The notes beneath the pieces were generated by a model. That model was not told the DNA's origin. It was given only the letters and a program-made list of their open reading frames with translations, and made no database searches. Of a stretch of DNA of 64,000 nt, positions 47,740 through 57,255 are shown one piece after another (the first letter of the stretch is position 1; each line of letters begins with the position of its first letter). The translations under genes and the position numbers were made by a program. The DNA comes from Candidatus Phytoplasma ziziphi (GTDB lineage Bacteria; Bacillota_I; Bacilli_A; Acholeplasmatales; Acholeplasmataceae). Where the stretch lies: NCBI RefSeq assembly GCF_003640545.1, contig NZ_CP025121.1, forward strand, positions 496,001-560,000, read 5' to 3'.

Positions 47740-49260
47740 CTAAAATTTTTTTGTTTGTTTCTCTGTAATTTCATTACAATATGTATTAATTTTTTCAAAC
47801 TCTAGTTGATTTCCGAAATATTCTCTAAAAGTTTCTTCTAAATCAGTAATTTCTATTTGCATCGGTATTCTTTTATTTTCAAGTACTCCTTTATTTTTAC
47901 GTTCTACACGACGAACAGCTTTTTCAGCTACATTCAACATCATGGCTTTCATTTTTCGTCCTGAAGTTAAATCATAAAAATATTTTTTAACTTTTTCTAA
48001 AGTTTCAATATCATATAAAGGTAATTTTTTATCATTCGCTTCTTTCACTTTTAATTCAAAGTTTTTCCATCCTATTGTGTCTTCAAGGATTGTTTTACAT
48101 GCGTCTTCTTCATTATTAAATTTATCTAAAGCATTTTGATATAAATCATTAATTTTTATGTTATTGGCTCTAGCATTTTTGAATGCTAAATCTTGTCTTT
48201 TTAATTTATCATCTAAAGTTTCTAAATTACCACCAGGATTATCTTGGTTAGATATTCCTTTTATCTCAGTAGTCCCTAAAGCAGGAATATAATAACCATG
48301 TTTAATAGCGATAGCGAATAATTCAGGATTTCTTAAAGCTATGTTCATTTTATTAACAAACAAAGGAATATAATAATCACGAGCATATTTTTCTATTTTT
48401 AAATTACCCATATCATTGATGACCATTCGAATGTAACCAAGTCTTTGATTTTCTGATTGATTACCAACATATAAAGATTCACAACGAGAACGGATAGCTG
48501 AATCAATTTTGTCTAAATGGTTAGTAGCTGCAAGAAAAAAAACCGGTCTTTCTTTATCAGATTTAACCCCTTCAATTTCTTGTAAAAAAGTATCTGTTTT
48601 TTTACCATCTCCATCTTCTAATAAATTCGCATTTTTTTCATCTCTGGATTTCAAAATCTCTTCCGCTTCATCTACAAAAATACAAGAAGGGCTATTATTT
48701 CTAGCTTTACGCCAAATATCTTCGATTTCTTTTAATGTATGCGCACTAGTAATGGTGTAAAAATTCATTTCCGAATCTTTAGCGAAACCCTCAGCAAGTG
48801 TTGTTTTTCCTGTTCCTGGAGGTCCGTAAAAAATAATTCCCTTAGGAAAAGGAAGACCTGATTTTTTTGTAGTAATCTGATTATATTTATCTTTATTTTC
48901 CGGTTTCCATCTATGTATATAATCATTTAATCTACCTTTAATTTCGTCGGCGCCAAAAAATTTATCTAGCGAGTCAAACCCATCACTATTAAGTTCTTGA
49001 GGAGTAAATAATTCTACTAAAGAACTAACATCGCCTAAATGATTATTATTAGATAAAGGTGTAGAAATCGGTAATGGAGGCATAGATGAAGGATTTGGTA
49101 AATTAGCCGTCTCATTTTCTTTATTTGAAGAGTGTAAAAAAACAATAACAGCTAAAATAAATGATAAAGAAGTTAATAAAATTAAACATGCTAAAAAACT
49201 TATATTGACTAAACTAAATTTCGAAGATTTATTTTGACTTTGATTCTGAACTGTTTCCAT
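47740..49260 (-). CDS. Membrane-anchored AAA+ ATPase of the split-FtsH cluster, 506 aa
   Basis: A helix at about 18-42 and a Pro/Ser-rich linker lead to one AAA+ module (about 100-290). Walker A is GPPGTGKT, Walker B CIFVDEAEE, sensor region FFLAATNHLDKIDSAIRSR with the arginine finger. The rest is an unusual helical C-terminal domain of about 200 residues. There is no peptidase domain. It is an obvious candidate to power the separate M41 peptidase coded in the same cluster. The pore-loop region reads TSAHTLKEIEDIW and lacks the aromatic-Val-Gly of FtsH, so it might thread substrates differently or only remodel them. It sits 65 bp after the 260-residue gene and 82 bp before the giant coiled-coil gene. 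Confidence 0.88.
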   Translation of the reverse strand: METVQNQSQNKSSKFSLVNISFLACLILLTSLSFILAVIVFLHSSNKENETANLPNPSSMPPLPISTPLSNNNHLGDVSSLVELFTPQELNSDGFDSLDKFFGADEIKGRLNDYIHRWKPENKDKYNQITTKKSGLPFPKGIIFYGPPGTGKTTLAEGFAKDSEMNFYTITSAHTLKEIEDIWRKARNNSPSCIFVDEAEEILKSRDEKNANLLEDGDGKKTDTFLQEIEGVKSDKERPVFFLAATNHLDKIDSAIRSRCESLYVGNQSENQRLGYIRMVINDMGNLKIEKYARDYYIPLFVNKMNIALRNPELFAIAIKHGYYIPALGTTEIKGISNQDNPGGNLETLDDKLKRQDLAFKNARANNIKINDLYQNALDKFNNEEDACKTILEDTIGWKNFELKVKEANDKKLPLYDIETLEKVKKYFYDLTSGRKMKAMMLNVAEKAVRRVERKNKGVLENKRIPMQIEITDLEETFREYFGNQLEFEKINTYCNEITEKQTKKF

Positions 49261-49325
49261 AAATTTTCCTTCTTTTTTTGATTTAAAATTTTCGAATTAA
49301 AAATTAATTACAATGTAAAAATTTC

Positions 49326-50108
49326 TTAATGTAAAAGTTCCTTAATAAGAACTTCGCTTCTTTCTTGTCGGATTAAATTTAATAAAAATTTTGTATAATC
49401 TTTACTAATAATATATTTTAATTCTGTTAAATGATTTTTTTCTATTTCTGAAAATGATGACTTAATTAAACGTTCTATTTGTTTAACTCCGTCTAATGTT
49501 AGTTCTAATAAAAAAGCATAACCATTTAAATATTGTCTTAATTTAAGGACTTTGTCTTCTCTGTATCGTAAATCGCTTTTATTGAAACGAGTTTTATTTC
49601 CTTCTTCTAAATCTAAAATATATTTATCTCTTGTTTCACAAATTTTAAGATATTTACTCATATATTCAGCAAGTGCGTCAAAATTAGCTTTTTCATTACG
49701 ATCTGATACGCTATTAGATTCATCTGTAAAATACTTTTTATATTTTTCAAAAGTATCTTTGCTTTTTTTATCTTGTTTATTTGTTTTAAAAGTGCTTTGT
49801 AATTCTTTAATTTTGTCTTCTATATTATTTAATTCTTTTAAATTACTAGATGGATATCCAATATCATTCAAAAAAAACTTTTGTTCTTTGAATTCTTGTT
49901 CAAATTTTTCTAATATTCCTTCTTTGTCTTCATTAACTTCATGTTCGCTTGGAGTATTCAATTTTTCTAATTTTATGTTTTCAATACTTTTTTGTAAATC
50001 ATTAGATTTTGTTTGTAATTTAAAATAAACAAAAATTAAAATTAAAATCACTATAAAATTAAATATTGAACTGATGACTATAAATAAAAATTTTTTTTCC
50101 TTTGACAT
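49326..50108 (-). CDS. Membrane-anchored coiled-coil protein, 260 aa
   Basis: Helix at about 7-29, then a long helical region with KLQTKSNDLQKSIENIKLEK and further charged helices, ending LIRQERSEVLIKELLH. No family recognised. Second gene of the cluster, so it should be coexpressed with the AAA+ ATPase. Layout (anchor plus helices) resembles adaptor or scaffold subunits; that role is inference. Confidence 0.72.
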   Translation of the reverse strand: MSKEKKFLFIVISSIFNFIVILILIFVYFKLQTKSNDLQKSIENIKLEKLNTPSEHEVNEDKEGILEKFEQEFKEQKFFLNDIGYPSSNLKELNNIEDKIKELQSTFKTNKQDKKSKDTFEKYKKYFTDESNSVSDRNEKANFDALAEYMSKYLKICETRDKYILDLEEGNKTRFNKSDLRYREDKVLKLRQYLNGYAFLLELTLDGVKQIERLIKSSFSEIEKNHLTELKYIISKDYTKFLLNLIRQERSEVLIKELLH

Positions 50109-50219
50109 TATATTTGTTCCTTTCTTGACAAAAAAATTATTTTTAAATTAAATATTAAAGTTTGATATCGGTTAATCTTCATAATGAAGTTTTAGATGAC
50201 CTTATTTTTATTTTTAATA

Positions 50220-51572
50220 TTAGATTTCATTTCTTATAACAATTCCTGATGTACCAATTAATTCCCATAATTTATTTAATTCCTCTTTATGTTCTTGATA
50301 ATCATTACTGCCTAAAATTAGGAAGATTGATCGCGATAATTCATTATATCTTTCGTCGCTGTCTAAAATTTTAAAGATTGATTGCGATAATTCATTATGT
50401 TGTGGATAATTATTACCGCCTGAAGGTAAATTAAAATAAATATTTTCATTAGTCAATTTATTTATTATTTTGATTCTAGTTATTATTTGGTTTCCGCTGA
50501 TTTGATACGATAAAATATTTTCGAAATCATAATAATTTGCAATTATATTTTCGAAATATTTATTTTTGTCATGAATGCTTTTTTTTTCATGAATGTTTTC
50601 CAAATATTTTTTTTTCAACGATTCTTTTTTTTCAAAGAATTTATTTAAATATTCTTTGTTTTTTTTACTTTTTTCATCTTCTTTTGTAATTTGTCTATTC
50701 TTTTTTCGATAAATGAAAAAATCATTCCTATCAAAATCATTTAAAGCTTCAATTGCTAAACGCAAATAATATGAAATTTCATTATAAGCAATTTTTAAAT
50801 CATGGTTATTTGATAAATCATCATTTTTAAATAATAAATTATTTAATTCAAGATAATTTTGTCTTAATGTTTGGCAAATGAACAAAGTTTCTTTTTGTTT
50901 TAATTTTTTTTGTATTTTCTCTTCCTGTTTTTCAATTTCTTTATTTTTTAGATTGATATCATAGATATCTGTATAAAAAGATCTTAAAAAAGGATTTCGT
51001 TGAATTGATCGGAGATCATATTCATTTGAAAAATAATTAAAACTTATTAATTCTCGTAATTTACTTAATTCATCTATTAATTTACCTAATTGTCCTGATT
51101 TTGTATCGTGATCTGTTTTTTTATCTTTTAAAAGTTTTTGAAATTCTTTTGATTCTTTTGATTCTTTTGGTTCTTGTTCTAATTCAATTATTGAATTTCC
51201 CAAATTTATTTGAGATATTTTTAATTCATCATATTGTCCTGATTTTGTATTATTTAAATTATTTAATTTACCTTTAAAATTACCCACTAAATATCTTTGA
51301 GATTCTTTTAAATTTTCTAATTTCTTAGCATCAGGTATTTCAGATATTTTTAAACTATATATCTTTTTTAATAATTCATTAAATGATTTAGAATTAAGCG
51401 AACATAAATCGGTTATTGTTTTTTCTACATCTATTTCTTCTTGTTCTGGATGTGAGTCGCATTTTTTATAAATTTTTCTATAAATAAAAATACCTAAAAT
51501 AAAAAATAAAATAAAGGCACATAAAGCGCCAAAACCTAAAATAATTTTTTTCTTTTTTTGTTCCATCGACAA
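50220..51572 (-). CDS. Membrane-anchored helical protein, 450 aa
   Basis: Helix at about 10-28, a coiled-coil outer part with QYDELKISQINLGNSIIELE, then helices and near the end a repeat: HNELSQSIFKILDSDERY followed by NELSRSIFLILGSND. The repeat is clear at DNA level (ATTCATTATATCT and ATTCATTATGTTG blocks), in frame. First gene of the five-gene cluster, with a T15 promoter about 190 bp upstream. Function unknown. Confidence 0.75.
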   Translation of the reverse strand: MSMEQKKKKIILGFGALCAFILFFILGIFIYRKIYKKCDSHPEQEEIDVEKTITDLCSLNSKSFNELLKKIYSLKISEIPDAKKLENLKESQRYLVGNFKGKLNNLNNTKSGQYDELKISQINLGNSIIELEQEPKESKESKEFQKLLKDKKTDHDTKSGQLGKLIDELSKLRELISFNYFSNEYDLRSIQRNPFLRSFYTDIYDINLKNKEIEKQEEKIQKKLKQKETLFICQTLRQNYLELNNLLFKNDDLSNNHDLKIAYNEISYYLRLAIEALNDFDRNDFFIYRKKNRQITKEDEKSKKNKEYLNKFFEKKESLKKKYLENIHEKKSIHDKNKYFENIIANYYDFENILSYQISGNQIITRIKIINKLTNENIYFNLPSGGNNYPQHNELSQSIFKILDSDERYNELSRSIFLILGSNDYQEHKEELNKLWELIGTSGIVIRNEI

Positions 51573-51758
51573 AATATAAACCTCTATGTTCTAGATAATA
51601 AAAAGATAAAAAATAAAATCATGCTTAATATAAGTAAAAACTTTATTTTAATTCAAAATAATTACTATTTTTAAATAAATAAGAGTTTTTATAATAAGTG
51701 TCTTGACGATAATAAATTCAAAAATAAAATAATAATTCTAAAATTTACTATTGTAATA

Positions 51759-51786
51759 ATTTTAAATTAAAAAAAAAAAAAAACAA
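51759..51786 (-). promoter_or_regulatory. T-tract promoter of the split-FtsH cluster, T15, 16-bp spacer
   Basis: TTG, fifteen T, AATT, TAAAAT on the minus strand, about 190 bp before the 450-residue gene. The sequence around the tract differs from the dispersed block at 5.3-16.7 kb, so the tract seems to be kept or re-evolved independently. Confidence 0.5.
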
Positions 51787-52064
51787 ATTTTATGTTTCAA
51801 TTATCTTATTAAAAAAACATGAATTTTAAAAATTATGTTTTCGGATTCGATACTCATAAAAATTGTTTTTTTATTATAAAAAATTTATACATTATTATTA
51901 TAAAATAAGTTTTAAGATAGTTTTTTTAAAAATTTAAATAAAAATAAAAAATCATTTGTTTTAATAAATTATTATTATTTATATTTTAAACCCTTTTTGA
52001 AGAATATATTGTTTTTTTTCTAAGTTTTTTAAATAATAAAATTTATTTTTTTATGTAAAATAAA

Positions 52065-52680
52065 TTAAATAAAGGTTAAAAAATGATAAATAAAAGCAAA
52101 AAAATCTAATATTTTGACATCTTGAACTGTGGTAATAATCTCTTTTGGTTTGATCGCTAATTGAGTTGTTAACGTTTCAATTTGACGATCTTGGTTATTA
52201 AAGCGTGAATTTAATTCTCGCATTTGCGTATGGATGTGTTCATTTTGAGATTTTAAATCACCGTTTTCGTTTTGTAATTGATCAATTTGGGTAAGTAATG
52301 ATGGGTCGTTTTTGATAACTTCTTTTATAACTTCAGTTTTGATTTCAGTAGGTTTCGATTCTAATTGTGTTTGTAAAGTGCCTACTTGTCTTGTTAATTC
52401 ATTTATGTTGTTTACTAATTGAGGATTATTGATGTCTTTTTTGATGTTGTCGACTTGTTGTTTTAACTCGTTAATTTCGTTTGTTAATTTAACTTTGTCA
52501 TCTTTTAATTGATTGTTTTCTAAATTAACGTTTGTGTTGATGACGTTTTTTTTGATTTTAGTTTCTAAATCAGCGATTTTTGCGTTTAAATTTTGGATTT
52601 CAGTTTGTGATTTAGCATTATCAGATACTTGTTGTCTAACGTTAGTTAACTCGTTTTTTAAATAAGTTCGATTTAAAAGA
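52065..52680 (-). pseudogene. Coiled-coil protein gene lacking its 5' end
   Basis: About 205 open codons on the minus strand, without a start until very late. The translation is a regular coiled coil: NELTNVRQQVSDNAKSQTEI, LENNQLKDDKVKLTNEINEL, QLESKPTEIKTEVIKEVIKN, LKSQNEHIHTQMRELNSRF. The last dozen residues (DFFAFIYHFLTFI) look like readthrough into non-coding DNA, so the 3' end is also lost. Codons are less A/T-extreme (ACG, GTC, CGT) than in neighbours. It resembles coiled-coil genes of phytoplasma mobile units in style, and may be a remnant of one. 51787-52064 shows no gene. Confidence 0.6.
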
Positions 52681-52966
52681 AAAAACTTATTAAAGTTAAT
52701 TTTCTTTTATTGAATCAACGAGATTGAAATAAATCGTTTTAACAAATACTTCGTTAGATGAATTTATATTCAATGATATAATCTATATTTTGGAAGTCAT
52801 CTTCGACAATAATTGATTTGATTCACTGTTTTGTTTTTTAATAAAAATATTTTAAAATATTATTTATTAAATAATAAAGATTTATCAACATTAAGTTATT
52901 AAAGTGTAATACTATCCAATAAAAAATCAATAAAATAAATTTAATATTAAATGATCAATATTTTCA

Positions 52967-53000
52967 TAAAAAAAGACCTTTTTATTAAGGTCTTTTTTTT
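52967..53000. terminator. Terminator after AAA+ gene
   Basis: AAAAAAAGACCTTTTTATTAAGGTCTTTTTTT, a 10-12-bp stem with T-runs in both directions, about 40 bases past the stop of the 746-residue AAA+ gene. Confidence 0.8.
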
Positions 53001-53040
53001 ATTCAAAATACCAAAAAGCAATGAAATTTAATATTTTATT

Positions 53041-55281
53041 TTATTTTTTAGCAGAATTAATAATTTTTTGTAAAAGAACCATGTGTTTAGGGTCTGAAAT
53101 ATTTTCTATTTTGAAAAATTTATTAATCGCTGTTATTCCTTCTTGAGTTAATTCTGTAGCTTGAGTATTTGAACCTTTTCTAATAAAATAATCTTTAAAT
53201 TTTTCTTTCATAAAACGTTCAATTTCTTGTTTTTCTCGACAAATTATTAAAGCGTTTGAAGCACAAGTTCGAATACTATCAAAGTAATTTCGAAGATTCA
53301 TTCTTGCTTTTTGTAAAATGTCTCCATTTTTGTCAGAATCATTTATGTTATAATTTTCTTGAGCTTGTTCTAAACTTTTTTCCAATTTTTCTAATGTTTG
53401 AATTAAAAGAAAATTTTCGTTGTTTCGATACATCAATATTTTATCCAATCCTTCTTGTTTTAATCGAATTTGATTATTTTGGGAATCAATAACGTATTCT
53501 TCGTTTAATCGAAAATTTTTAATTATTTTTTGAAGTTCTTCTGCAAGATTTAAAGTAAGTGGTACTCCTTTTTCATCCATTTCTTCGTTATCAATCATTG
53601 ATTTATAAGATGTTTTCAAATCGTCTATATCCATAGATTTACTTCCATGACAATTTTGTAAAATTTCTGGCGGAGTTTTCTGTTTTTGTTTATTATTTGT
53701 TACAAATTGTTCGTAATTTTGTTTTTTTATGTTCGATTCTTTTACATCTTTGTAATAATTTTTTTCATATTCTTTTTTAACTTCAGTTTTTAATTCATTT
53801 AACTCTGCTTCTGCTTTATCAATTTTTACTTTGTCTTGATTTTTTTGTTCTTTTAATTGTTCGATTTCTGATTCTTTGTTTCGAATATCAACTTGACTTT
53901 TTAAATAATTTAAAACTCTTGTAATTGATTGTTGATTGGCATCGTTAATCATTTTTTCTAAAACACGATAAGCTTTTTTATAATTTTTTTCTGTCGATAT
54001 CACGTTACCCTTAGCATCATTTTCCGGTGGTAACAAATCTAAAGCTAAATTAATAGTATCTAATAAATATTCTGTTGCTTCTCGAGTGATCGGAGCACGT
54101 AATGAATTTAAAATAAAGAATAATTGTCTACGACGTTCATCAAAACGGCCTGGTTTTAATTCGAACTGAATACTAAAACGAGAAAGAATCGCTTTCTCGA
54201 AACCTTCTAAGTGATTGGTCGCTCCAACAACAAAAACTGGCTTACGATTAGCTTCTTCTTCGCCGCCTGGATAAACTTCTCTAAGTAAATTATCTGATGG
54301 TTCTAATTGGATTTTAAATTCATTAACGACATTGGTAATTTCTGATCCTGATGATAAAGTAGCGATATCAGAAAAAAGATTTTCACACTCATCTAAAAAA
54401 ATAATCGCTCCTTTTCCGCTTTTCATAGCCGCTTTTCTAGCTAATTTAAATAAATCTTTTACCATTTTCGGAGCGACACCGTAATAAGTTTGTGAGAAAA
54501 CAGAAGCAGAAGTTTCAATAAAAGGTAAATCAGTTTCTCGAGCTAATGATTTAGCAAATGCAGTTTTACCTGTTCCTCCGACACCATACATTAACAACCC
54601 GGTAGAGGATTTTATTTTTCCTTTATTTTCAAATAAATCACGATTTTTGACATATGTAACAAAACTACTTGATGCGCTTTTAGCATCATCTAAACCAACT
54701 AATTGTTTAAAAGATAAACCGTTTTCTGGTGGTTGGACCGAAAAATGATCATCCTTTAAATCTGAATAATTACATTTATTTTCTTTTTTATCATCTTCTG
54801 TTTTGTCTTTATCTTTTTCTTTATTTTCTTTTTGACCATCTTGTAATATTTTATTTGGTTCTTGATTTTTATTTGGTTCTTGATTCGATTCTTTTTTAAA
54901 CTCTTGTTTCAAATCCTCTAAAAGATACTCGAGTAGTTCTTTATATTCTTCATCTCCAAAAGGTTTATTTCTTAAATTATTGATATCTTTTCTTAAATTA
55001 TCAATTTCTGAATTACGTTCTGGAGATTTTTTGATTTTTTTTTCAATCTCTTCCATTTTACTTTTGGATTGCAAAAAAGCAAAAAGACAACTTAATATAA
55101 CTCCGATAGAAAGAATTAAATTGATAAAATTCCACAAAAATACACTATTATTTCCGTTTGTTGGTATTTCGGGCATATTAAACTTAACAACAATTGGATG
55201 ATCTTTATTTTTTTTTATCAGTTGTTGTTTTTTTTTAGTTTTTATTGTATTTTTTTGATTTTTTTCAATTTCTTTTTTCAA
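53041..55281 (-). CDS. Membrane-anchored AAA+ ATPase, 746 aa
   Basis: The membrane helix is not at the extreme N-terminus but at about 45-67, after a basic tail, then a coiled coil (IDNLRKDINNLRNK), a Lys/Glu/Asn linker and one AAA+ module (about 185-390). Walker A is GVGGTGKT, with Gly where most have Pro; Walker B is IIFLDECE; arginine finger region AILSRFSIQF. A 300-residue helical end follows, with a long coiled coil (RNKESEIEQLKEQKNQDKVK). The module is closest to those of the 700-residue ATPase. Last gene of a three-gene set with two exported proteins (38 and 73 bp spacing). No protease domain. Likely remodels or extracts its two membrane partners; inference. Confidence 0.87.
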   Translation of the reverse strand: MKKEIEKNQKNTIKTKKKQQLIKKNKDHPIVVKFNMPEIPTNGNNSVFLWNFINLILSIGVILSCLFAFLQSKSKMEEIEKKIKKSPERNSEIDNLRKDINNLRNKPFGDEEYKELLEYLLEDLKQEFKKESNQEPNKNQEPNKILQDGQKENKEKDKDKTEDDKKENKCNYSDLKDDHFSVQPPENGLSFKQLVGLDDAKSASSSFVTYVKNRDLFENKGKIKSSTGLLMYGVGGTGKTAFAKSLARETDLPFIETSASVFSQTYYGVAPKMVKDLFKLARKAAMKSGKGAIIFLDECENLFSDIATLSSGSEITNVVNEFKIQLEPSDNLLREVYPGGEEEANRKPVFVVGATNHLEGFEKAILSRFSIQFELKPGRFDERRRQLFFILNSLRAPITREATEYLLDTINLALDLLPPENDAKGNVISTEKNYKKAYRVLEKMINDANQQSITRVLNYLKSQVDIRNKESEIEQLKEQKNQDKVKIDKAEAELNELKTEVKKEYEKNYYKDVKESNIKKQNYEQFVTNNKQKQKTPPEILQNCHGSKSMDIDDLKTSYKSMIDNEEMDEKGVPLTLNLAEELQKIIKNFRLNEEYVIDSQNNQIRLKQEGLDKILMYRNNENFLLIQTLEKLEKSLEQAQENYNINDSDKNGDILQKARMNLRNYFDSIRTCASNALIICREKQEIERFMKEKFKDYFIRKGSNTQATELTQEGITAINKFFKIENISDPKHMVLLQKIINSAKK

Positions 55282-55319
55282 AAAAAAACCTTCTTCTTTT
55301 TTTAAATTAAAAATAATAA

Positions 55320-57182
55320 TTATACAACTTTAGGTTCGTATTCTCTAATACCTCCTTTTAAAGAAAAGTCGGAATTAGAAACAGGTCTCATAGCAATTTT
55401 TGTGACTTTAATTTTTTTTTTATTATTTCTTTCAGTTCTTAACATATCTTTCAAAGTTTTTATATCTGTATTTCCAATAGATTTCAAATTTTTATGTTTT
55501 CCTCGGTTTTTAGAATAGTCTTTGTCAACTTCACGCTTATTTTCCTCTTCTAATTCTAAATATACTTCATCAGATATTTCTGGACCTTTACTTAGTGGAA
55601 TATTATCATCAAGGAATTTTTTCGCTTTTTTTTGTTCTTCTTCTGATTGTTGCAAAAATTCCCTTTCAAAACGTTTAAGTGTTTTTTTAATTAATTTTCC
55701 GAATGATTCATTTTCTTCTAACTCTTCGTATTCAATTTCATCTATATCCCATTTTTTTGTTAAATGTAAAGAAGAATAAGTATCAGAAATAGTATTGTCA
55801 TAAATTTTTTTAAGAAAGTAAAGCTTTATCGCAGAAACATTATTATTATCAAATTCTTTTTTAATATTATATTCTTTGTTTTTTTTAAAATCTATATAAT
55901 TTTTATAATATAATTCATATTCTACTTCTATTTTTTTTGTTTCAGATGTATTATTTATTATTCGTTGCTGTTCTAGTTCTAAAGTTTTATCTTCTCTTTC
56001 CATTTCCAGAATATTCGCTTTTACACTTGTTAATTTGTTATCGTTATCTGTTTTTGTACTAGATTTAGTAAACCACGAACTCGAATATGATTCTTTTTTT
56101 GATTCTAAAAATTTTTGAAATTCTATAGCTTTTTTATAAGCTTTTAGCCTTAAAGATTTTAAATTTGATTCGAACTTTTTTTCACTTTTGTTTTTCTTAT
56201 GACAATCCATTAATTCTTGATATGTTTTGTTTTCATATTCAACTTTTTTATTAGAAATAAAGTCCCAAATAAAAAATTTATCATTTTGTTTAAAGACTAG
56301 AAAAATAGGATTATCTTCTTTATAAATATCTTTAGATGCGATGTCTTTATTCAAAATATAATCTATTGAATAGATTATATTTTGATTTAAATCTGGGCCT
56401 AACCCGAAAATATAAAAAACATCATTTGTTTTAGACATTTTTTGAAAAGATGTCTTTTCATTTTGAAACTTATCAAAACGAGAAATTAAGTCATCTTTTT
56501 TAAGTAAATCATCTTTAAGATTAAATAAATAAATAGGATAATTATCTTTGTCAGTAATATCTAATTCACATTTAATTTTAATTTTTTTATCTTGCAATTC
56601 TTTATATTTTTTGTAATGGTTAGAATTAGTTTTAACTTCTATTTTGATATCATATTCCCATTCTTTTAAATCTATTAAAGAAAATTTTCTTTTTTGTTCT
56701 GGTTTCGATTGCAAATCATACATATCGTTTTTATAAGATTTTGTGATAATTTTGAATTCAACAAAAGGGGCATTTGGTTTGTTTTTATCTCTTTGATAAC
56801 ATTTAATATCGAATAAATCAGTTAAATTTTTATTATCTGAACTTTCATTTAAAATACTTACATCTAAATGATAAAAAAATGATAAATCTTTTAATTCTTT
56901 GTTTTCGTTTTTTAATTTTTTCTTTAATTTGTCATCCTTAAAAATCAATTTATAATAATAATTTTTTCCCTCTTCTATTTCTTCTCTACGATATAATTCA
57001 AAACTTAATTCAACTGATGGAAGCAATTTATTAGTTGATTCAGGATTTATTGTAAAAGAGGGGATTTTTTTACGAGGTATTTTAATAGTTATAGCTTGAA
57101 CAAAATATAAAGGGGTAAAACAAAAAAGAATAATTATAAAAATGAAAAAAAAGAGGTTTCGAAATTTTCTTTTAAAAAACAT
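55320..57182 (-). CDS. Exported protein with N-terminal anchor, 620 aa
   Basis: Helix at about 9-29 ending FVQA, a possible signal peptidase site, then KIPRKKIPSFTINPES. The first 250 residues look beta-rich, the rest is helical and charged. The end DFSLKGGIREYEPKVV echoes the GGIR segment of the 306-residue protein. Second gene of the set with the AAA+ ATPase. A ribosome site AAAGGAGG lies before the ATG. No catalytic motif seen. Confidence 0.75.
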   Translation of the reverse strand: MFFKRKFRNLFFFIFIIILFCFTPLYFVQAITIKIPRKKIPSFTINPESTNKLLPSVELSFELYRREEIEEGKNYYYKLIFKDDKLKKKLKNENKELKDLSFFYHLDVSILNESSDNKNLTDLFDIKCYQRDKNKPNAPFVEFKIITKSYKNDMYDLQSKPEQKRKFSLIDLKEWEYDIKIEVKTNSNHYKKYKELQDKKIKIKCELDITDKDNYPIYLFNLKDDLLKKDDLISRFDKFQNEKTSFQKMSKTNDVFYIFGLGPDLNQNIIYSIDYILNKDIASKDIYKEDNPIFLVFKQNDKFFIWDFISNKKVEYENKTYQELMDCHKKNKSEKKFESNLKSLRLKAYKKAIEFQKFLESKKESYSSSWFTKSSTKTDNDNKLTSVKANILEMEREDKTLELEQQRIINNTSETKKIEVEYELYYKNYIDFKKNKEYNIKKEFDNNNVSAIKLYFLKKIYDNTISDTYSSLHLTKKWDIDEIEYEELEENESFGKLIKKTLKRFEREFLQQSEEEQKKAKKFLDDNIPLSKGPEISDEVYLELEEENKREVDKDYSKNRGKHKNLKSIGNTDIKTLKDMLRTERNNKKKIKVTKIAMRPVSNSDFSLKGGIREYEPKVV

Positions 57183-57255
57183 TTCAAAAAAACCTCCTTT
57201 TTTTATATGTTATAAATATTTTGTTGATAATTTATTATTCGAAATTAATTAAATA

